DNA of 58,362 nt from Nitrospirota bacterium (lineage in GTDB: Bacteria > Nitrospirota > JACRHJ01). Positions 54,384 through 58,362 of this stretch are shown here, piece after piece. Under the pieces are notes generated by a model that did no database searches, had not been told where the DNA came from, and saw only the letters and a list, made by a program, of their open reading frames with translations. A program made the translations under genes and the position numbers. The stretch's first letter is position 1; every line of letters starts with the position of its first letter. The stretch lies in NCBI GenBank assembly GCA_021789495.1, contig JAJYJM010000004.1:52841-111202 (forward strand), read 5' to 3'.

Positions 54384-56243
54384 CTACCTCTGCGGAATCT
54401 TGTATAACAGGAACTTTGCGCGGCTCGAAAGACCGCTTGTCATGGACGACACTCCGCCCATCGGGTTAAGCTTCGACTTGTGCTCCAACTCGAAGGTCGG
54501 GTCCGTGATTACGGCAATCTCCTGCCTGCCGTCGTTAAGCGCGTCGCCTATGTAAATGTCGGCCAGGTATCCCCCGATTTTCTTTACGCTCCATTTCTGC
54601 CGGAGGCCCTTGCCGTCCCAGACGAAGGAATATATCTCCGCGCCGCTGTAGCCATGCCAGCGCCGGATGATGTTCGTCGCGGCGTTGTTCTTGGTTATTA
54701 TAACTTCCTTTTCGCCGTCCGGAGCGGTGCGGACAATGACCTTGCCCTTGACCTTGCCGCGGTCGTCCGCGCCGGTGAGCAGCATGCCCTTTCTCTTTAC
54801 CTCGAAGAAATTGTCGTACCCGCCGTAGCGCTCGCTGCTCTCCCAGAGCTTCTTCCCGGCGTGGTCGAGCACCTCCACGTAGTCGTCGTCGTTCACCCAC
54901 ACGTAAAGCGGCTCCTTTACAACCTTGCCGTTCTTGTCTTTCCGGGACGCTTCCAGTATCGCAAAGCCGTACGGGTCCTGTATCCTCGACGGCAGTCTGA
55001 ACCTGCCTTTCCTCACGAGCCTGCCCTTCTTCCAGACTGACTGGTAGATAATCCCGGAGTAAGGCGAGTCCATGCCGACGCTGGTGGTAAGGAGCTTCTT
55101 TCCCCCGCCGGGCATATCCAGCACGCGGAAGAGAACGGGCGAGGGGCCGTATACCCTCCTGAAGTCTTTCCCGTCGTATTTTATGACGTAGGACTGCGCG
55201 CGTCCCTGGCCGAAGGCCGTTACGTATATCTCGTCTTTTCCGTCTTTGTCGATGTCCGCGCATTCGACGTCGAGCTGCATGGCGGGATGCGCCTCCGGCT
55301 CGCGCCAGATCTCATGCAGTACGCCCTTTTCGAGCCTGTAGACGATTATCCTGTCGCCAGTGGATATTGCAAGCTCGGTCTTGCCGTCTCCCATTATGTT
55401 CCCGGCGGCCATGTGTTTCGCCCTGTAGGGGAGTTCGTCCATGTGGAAGAAATCCCGCCGCTCTTCTATGACGAGCGGGATGTTCATCTCCTCCGCTTTG
55501 TAGACGCTGCTCGTCGAGTCAACAAGCGAGGACAGGCTCTCAAGCGCCGTCCCGTCCGAGGCGTAAAGGGCCATATCGACGGTTGTCCTGTCCGGCCTTT
55601 TCGTCGGCGATGTCGAAAGCGTTACGACATCCTCGGCGCCGCTTGTCTTTGCGAGCGCGGTTATGTCGCCATTCGCGGCGGGCTTCGGGAGTTCCTTGAC
55701 GCCCAGCATATCGAACCGCCCGGAGCCGCGAAGGATATGGAGGAGCCTGTCTTTTACGGGTTCATTCGCGTCGCCCCCCGAGACGAAAAGGAGCTTCGTT
55801 TTCCTGGTGGACAGGCGGGCGATGTCGCCCGGTATTATTCGTGTGACAAGGAGCTTTTTTATACTGCCGGAGGCTTCATGGGCGCCCAGCTTGTCCACGA
55901 CAAAGCTCCCCAGCGAGATTTCCCGGTAGCCGAGTATCGCCTTGGTTACGGGGTGGAATATGGGCCTGCCGGGACGGAAGAGGTATACCTCCATGCCCTT
56001 GACGAGGCCCTGTTGACCGCCTATGTCCACTGTTACGGTCTTTTCGTCCGCGGCGGTTACCTTGCCCTCGGCGCGCGGGAAATGCTTCAACACTTCCCCG
56101 GCCATCCGGTCGATGGTGCCGACGCTCGTCGTGGCCGCGAATACTCCGGGCGCCGCCATTGCCTGCACGGCACAAACAGGCAGAAGAGAAAACGCCGCCA
56201 TGATAATGATAAACACCGCCGGAACAGCGAAAGACTTTTTCAT
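54384..56243 (-). CDS. Exported FG-GAP/VCBS beta-propeller protein
   Basis: 619 residues. A signal peptide (about 1-30) precedes a small domain with GKVTAADEKTVTVDIGGQQGLVKGMEVYLFRPG (about 60-130) resembling the C-terminal domain of flagellar FlgT or other SH3-like periplasmic modules. Then comes a propeller-like part with VCBS/FG-GAP blades: AAGNIMGDGKTELAIST, ADIDKDGKDEIYVTAFG, YIGDALNDGRQEIAVITD. Such domains usually bind calcium and proteins or sugars. Function is unknown. It is the first gene of the uppS-cdsA-dxr-rseP unit, so a link to envelope synthesis is possible; this position is normally taken by frr. Confidence 0.83.
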   Translation of the reverse strand: MKKSFAVPAVFIIIMAAFSLLPVCAVQAMAAPGVFAATTSVGTIDRMAGEVLKHFPRAEGKVTAADEKTVTVDIGGQQGLVKGMEVYLFRPGRPIFHPVTKAILGYREISLGSFVVDKLGAHEASGSIKKLLVTRIIPGDIARLSTRKTKLLFVSGGDANEPVKDRLLHILRGSGRFDMLGVKELPKPAANGDITALAKTSGAEDVVTLSTSPTKRPDRTTVDMALYASDGTALESLSSLVDSTSSVYKAEEMNIPLVIEERRDFFHMDELPYRAKHMAAGNIMGDGKTELAISTGDRIIVYRLEKGVLHEIWREPEAHPAMQLDVECADIDKDGKDEIYVTAFGQGRAQSYVIKYDGKDFRRVYGPSPVLFRVLDMPGGGKKLLTTSVGMDSPYSGIIYQSVWKKGRLVRKGRFRLPSRIQDPYGFAILEASRKDKNGKVVKEPLYVWVNDDDYVEVLDHAGKKLWESSERYGGYDNFFEVKRKGMLLTGADDRGKVKGKVIVRTAPDGEKEVIITKNNAATNIIRRWHGYSGAEIYSFVWDGKGLRQKWSVKKIGGYLADIYIGDALNDGRQEIAVITDPTFELEHKSKLNPMGGVSSMTSGLSSRAKFLLYKIPQR

Positions 56244-56298
56244 AAAACCCTCATTATCTCAAAAACTGTTGGGCGCAATTTTACCCAAAACCCGCGGA

Positions 56299-56320
56299 CG
56301 CGATAAATCGCGCCCCTACA
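56299..56320. repeat. CGCGAT-AA-ATCGCG hairpin supplying the stop codon of the GH57 gene
   Basis: On the minus strand TGTAGGGGCGCGATTTATCG: the TAG stop of the GH57 gene (56316-56318) is the TAG of this sequence, followed by a 14-bp palindrome (56299-56312). One copy only in this window. The rest of the 72-base gap to the FG-GAP gene shows only that gene's upstream region. Confidence 0.45.
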
Positions 56321-58362
56321 AACGCCCCTCCTGCCTTCTCTCCAGCTTCAATTTTATCGAAATCTGCACGTCCGCGCCGGGCGGGAGAGTCAGCCGCCAG
56401 ACGGGGACAACGCTCTCGCACTGGAATACCCGTTCGTACCCGGATTCGGACTGCGATACCGTCTCGACCGGGAAACGCCAGAGCGCCGCCTTCTCGCCAA
56501 ACGAAAGCGTCATGGCATACTTCAGCCACTCGTCCACCATCCGGACTTCCTGCACGTTATTGAGTTCTCCCGCGCTTGCGAAGTTATTCGCCTTCAGGGA
56601 GTGTCCCGCTATCTCGAAATACCTGTCCGGGGAGTTCCCGGCAAGGAGCGAGAAATTGAACTCCACGCCGAACGCCGTGTTGATTTCCTCTTTCCCCTCG
56701 TTCCTTAGGACATACCCGGCATTAAACCCGCTCTCTCCGTCTCGAACTGTTACGGTCTTTTTTACGGACACCCTCTGTCCCCGCACCTCTCCCGCGCGGG
56801 ATAGGGCAACGGAAACCTTGTCGCCCGACTTCTTCACCTTCGACGAATACGGCCCGTTTGCAAAACCGCCAGCCTCCCTGTGCGAGGCTTTCCTGAACGC
56901 CTCGAAGTCCATGTCACCTTCCAGGAAGTGGTCTATAAGAGACGCCTTCCTGTACCAGTCGTAGTGCAGGTAGGAGGAAAGCCCTTCTTCCTTCGCGCCA
57001 ACCCTCTCGTGTATCGTCGCCGCGCCGCCGCCGGTCGACCGGTCGCCGCCGGGATTTTCCGCCTGCGCTCCGGCGAGTTTCCTGTGATATGCCTCCGGAC
57101 GCCGGGCGAGCGTGTTCATCATGTTCATGGCTATGGGGCGGTAGTCCAGCTCGTATATCGCGCCGCCCTCGCCGGGGTCTATGAAAACGGCAACGTCCCT
57201 GTTGGCTATCATCACCTCGTCCACGAGGTCGACGTCAAGGTCGGCGGTCTCGACGGAGAAGGATTCACCCTCTCCCCGGCCCTCTCCCGTCGAGGGAGAG
57301 GGGGAAACATTCTTACCCTCACCCCTTAGTGGGAGAGGGTGGGGCGCAGCGCCGGAAGAGGGTTCCGCAGAGCGCCGGGTGGGGGCATCAGCCGCCGCTT
57401 CCGCTTTTATGAGGTGCCGGTAGACCGCGTCCCGAAGGTGCGGGAGATAGAGTCCGCCGAAGACGCCGTGCCAGTATGCGTCGTTGCACTGTCCGCGCCA
57501 GAGGTCGTCGAAAACGCCGTCATCCGCCGATGGGCCATACGCGCGGTGGAGTTTGCCGCTTACCTGCAACATACGCTTGTGCATGGCGTTCGCCTCCGGA
57601 TATTTCGAGAGGAAGTTCCGGAAGAAGCCGCCCTTTACGAACAGCCTTTTTATGTCGTACCCCGGCTGTGTCTTAAGCTCGTTTATGAAGTCCTCATACT
57701 CCGCCGTCGCCGCCGCCGGAAGGGACCACTCCCCCATCTCCATGTATGAGCACGTCGGGAGATATACCCTGCCCCTTGGGCCTTCGGAGTCGATATATTC
57801 GCTGAACGTCGAGGGTTCTATCCAGTCGGAGTTGTCCTCAAGCGCCTTGATGAACCTGCGCATCCAGCCGTCTTCGTATACCCACTTATGAGTTCCCGGC
57901 CAGACGCCGAACTTCTCCCCGTCGTCCGCCATGACGGAGAGGGTCTTCTCACCCGCGTCCGGCATGGCGCGCCAATGCTCAAGCGTTTCTTGAGGCTCCC
58001 TGAACGGAATCGTATATCTTAACCTCTCGCTTCCGGGGAAGACCTTTACCGTCTTTCCCTGCTCCTCGGTTATGAAATAACCTGTAAGCTCGGAGTCCCT
58101 GAGGCCCGACATCTTGAAGTGGAAGTCGTCCACGACGACATATTCCACGCCCGCGTCGTGCAGCGCGGCGGGCAGGTGGGGCTCCCACACCCTCTCGGCA
58201 AGCCATATCCCCCTGGGCCTTTTGCCGAAATGCTCCAGGACGAACTTCGACATCTTCTCTATCTGCCCAAGCTTGTCCTCGTCCGGGAGCAGGGCGAGTA
58301 TAGGCTCGTAGAACCCGCCGCCCATGACCTCCGCCTGCCCCCTCTCGACCATCGAGGCGACC
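56316..58362 (-). CDS. GH57 4-alpha-glucanotransferase with DUF1925/DUF1926 domains (N-terminus cut by right edge)
   Basis: 682 residues visible. The frame continues past the edge, and about 70 residues are missing by comparison with Thermococcus litoralis enzyme spacing. The catalytic Glu is in GIWLAERVWEP and the acid/base Asp 91 residues later in MADDGEKFGVWPG, the spacing of E123/D214 in that enzyme. The DUF1925 linker (QCNDAYWHGVFGGLYLPHLR) and the beta-rich DUF1926 domain follow. It transfers alpha-1,4-glucan chains in glycogen turnover. Two insertions are made of repeat DNA: about 40 residues including PHPLPLRGEG and SPSTGEGRGEGE (57267-57363), and PGGDRSTGGG (57030-57055), both between conserved blocks. 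It complements the branching enzyme at 30951-32687. Confidence 0.92.
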   Translation of the reverse strand, partial: VASMVERGQAEVMGGGFYEPILALLPDEDKLGQIEKMSKFVLEHFGKRPRGIWLAERVWEPHLPAALHDAGVEYVVVDDFHFKMSGLRDSELTGYFITEEQGKTVKVFPGSERLRYTIPFREPQETLEHWRAMPDAGEKTLSVMADDGEKFGVWPGTHKWVYEDGWMRRFIKALEDNSDWIEPSTFSEYIDSEGPRGRVYLPTCSYMEMGEWSLPAAATAEYEDFINELKTQPGYDIKRLFVKGGFFRNFLSKYPEANAMHKRMLQVSGKLHRAYGPSADDGVFDDLWRGQCNDAYWHGVFGGLYLPHLRDAVYRHLIKAEAAADAPTRRSAEPSSGAAPHPLPLRGEGKNVSPSPSTGEGRGEGESFSVETADLDVDLVDEVMIANRDVAVFIDPGEGGAIYELDYRPIAMNMMNTLARRPEAYHRKLAGAQAENPGGDRSTGGGAATIHERVGAKEEGLSSYLHYDWYRKASLIDHFLEGDMDFEAFRKASHREAGGFANGPYSSKVKKSGDKVSVALSRAGEVRGQRVSVKKTVTVRDGESGFNAGYVLRNEGKEEINTAFGVEFNFSLLAGNSPDRYFEIAGHSLKANNFASAGELNNVQEVRMVDEWLKYAMTLSFGEKAALWRFPVETVSQSESGYERVFQCESVVPVWRLTLPPGADVQISIKLKLERRQEGRL
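57030..57055. repeat. GCCGGTCGACCGGT palindrome with GC-rich tail in the GH57 gene
   Basis: GCCGGTCGACCGGT plus CGCCGCCGGG. The first 25 bases match 34328-34352 at the tsf-pyrH junction with about three differences. It is read in frame as PGGDRSTGGG between AYHRKL and TIHERVGAKEEGL. Confidence 0.7.
57267..57363. repeat. Two CTCTCCC-type palindromic cassettes read in frame in the GH57 gene
   Basis: 57267-57304 is a short copy without hairpin 2. 57315-57363 is a full cassette in the orientation opposite to the one before glnB, with ACCCTC...GAGAGGGT, GGCGCAGCGCC and a final GAGGGT. Together they encode about 32 residues at the DUF1925/DUF1926 boundary without a stop codon or frameshift. Confidence 0.75.

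Overview
The window is 58 kb of chromosomal housekeeping DNA from a diderm (Gram-negative) bacterium of fairly high GC content. Evidence for an outer membrane is an Omp85 protein with seven POTRA domains, a TamB, a SurA-like chaperone and type IV minor pilins. The mix of two GH57 glucan enzymes, a DUF1844 protein, a GlnD/GlnB/AmtB nitrogen circuit and sigma-54 regulation fits lineages such as Desulfobacterota or Nitrospirota, but the sequence alone does not place it further. No rRNA, tRNA, CRISPR array, transposase or phage gene was seen.

Layout: (1) 1-1.6 kb: 5' end of gcvPB, a small exported protein with a promoter, operator-like palindrome and terminator, a repeat block and a coiled-coil exported protein. 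(2) 7.3-1.7 kb, minus: CBS protein - tsaE - nadK - uracil-DNA glycosylase - HIT protein - mutS, tightly packed. (3) 18.2-7.4 kb, minus: a PilS/PilR-like histidine kinase and sigma-54 activator, then a sigma-54 promoter and four minor-pilin genes (FimT, PilV, a giant 1603-residue PilW-like protein, PilX). (4) 32.7-18.4 kb, minus: one long unit, GH57 branching enzyme - DUF1844 - glnD - tamB - omp85 - surA-like - nfeD - SPFH, with a small ferredoxin just upstream. (5) 36.2-33.0 kb, minus: rpsB - tsf - pyrH - frr with a good promoter. (6) 36.2-42.8 kb: DUF1571 protein, an MBL-fold hydrolase, a REC-GAF-PAS regulator, ligA, tsaB and two tandem DUF488 genes. (7) 42.8-46.1 kb: a cluster of intergenic repeats, amtB-glnB with a candidate sigma-54 promoter, an SMR transporter and a YHS-domain protein. 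(8) 56.2-46.2 kb, minus: FG-GAP protein - uppS - cdsA - dxr - rseP - ispG - proS - REC-PilZ - vanZ, combining isoprenoid, lipid-carrier and envelope-stress functions. (9) 56.3 kb to the right edge: a GH57 4-alpha-glucanotransferase, cut by the window.

The most unusual feature is not a single gene. Several families of short palindromic repeats have spread through the region and entered functional sequence. A roughly 48-bp two-hairpin cassette lies directly before two genes (CBS protein, glnB) and supplies their Shine-Dalgarno sequence; its second hairpin differs between copies but stays palindromic. Related copies are read in frame inside a GH57 enzyme and beside a signal peptide. A second family built on GCCGGTCGACCGGC is translated in frame in at least seven unrelated conserved genes, and in pyrH it sits where the normal start should be. 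A duplicated element of about 250 bp and ATTCCC-N8-GGGAAT (dRS3-like) hairpins occupy intergenic gaps.

Other points: a sigma-54 promoter built into the intrinsic terminator of its own activator gene; a conserved gene (MBL hydrolase) with no usual start codon downstream of a good promoter; and a prolyl-tRNA synthetase whose editing domain has clearly lower GC than the rest of the gene.
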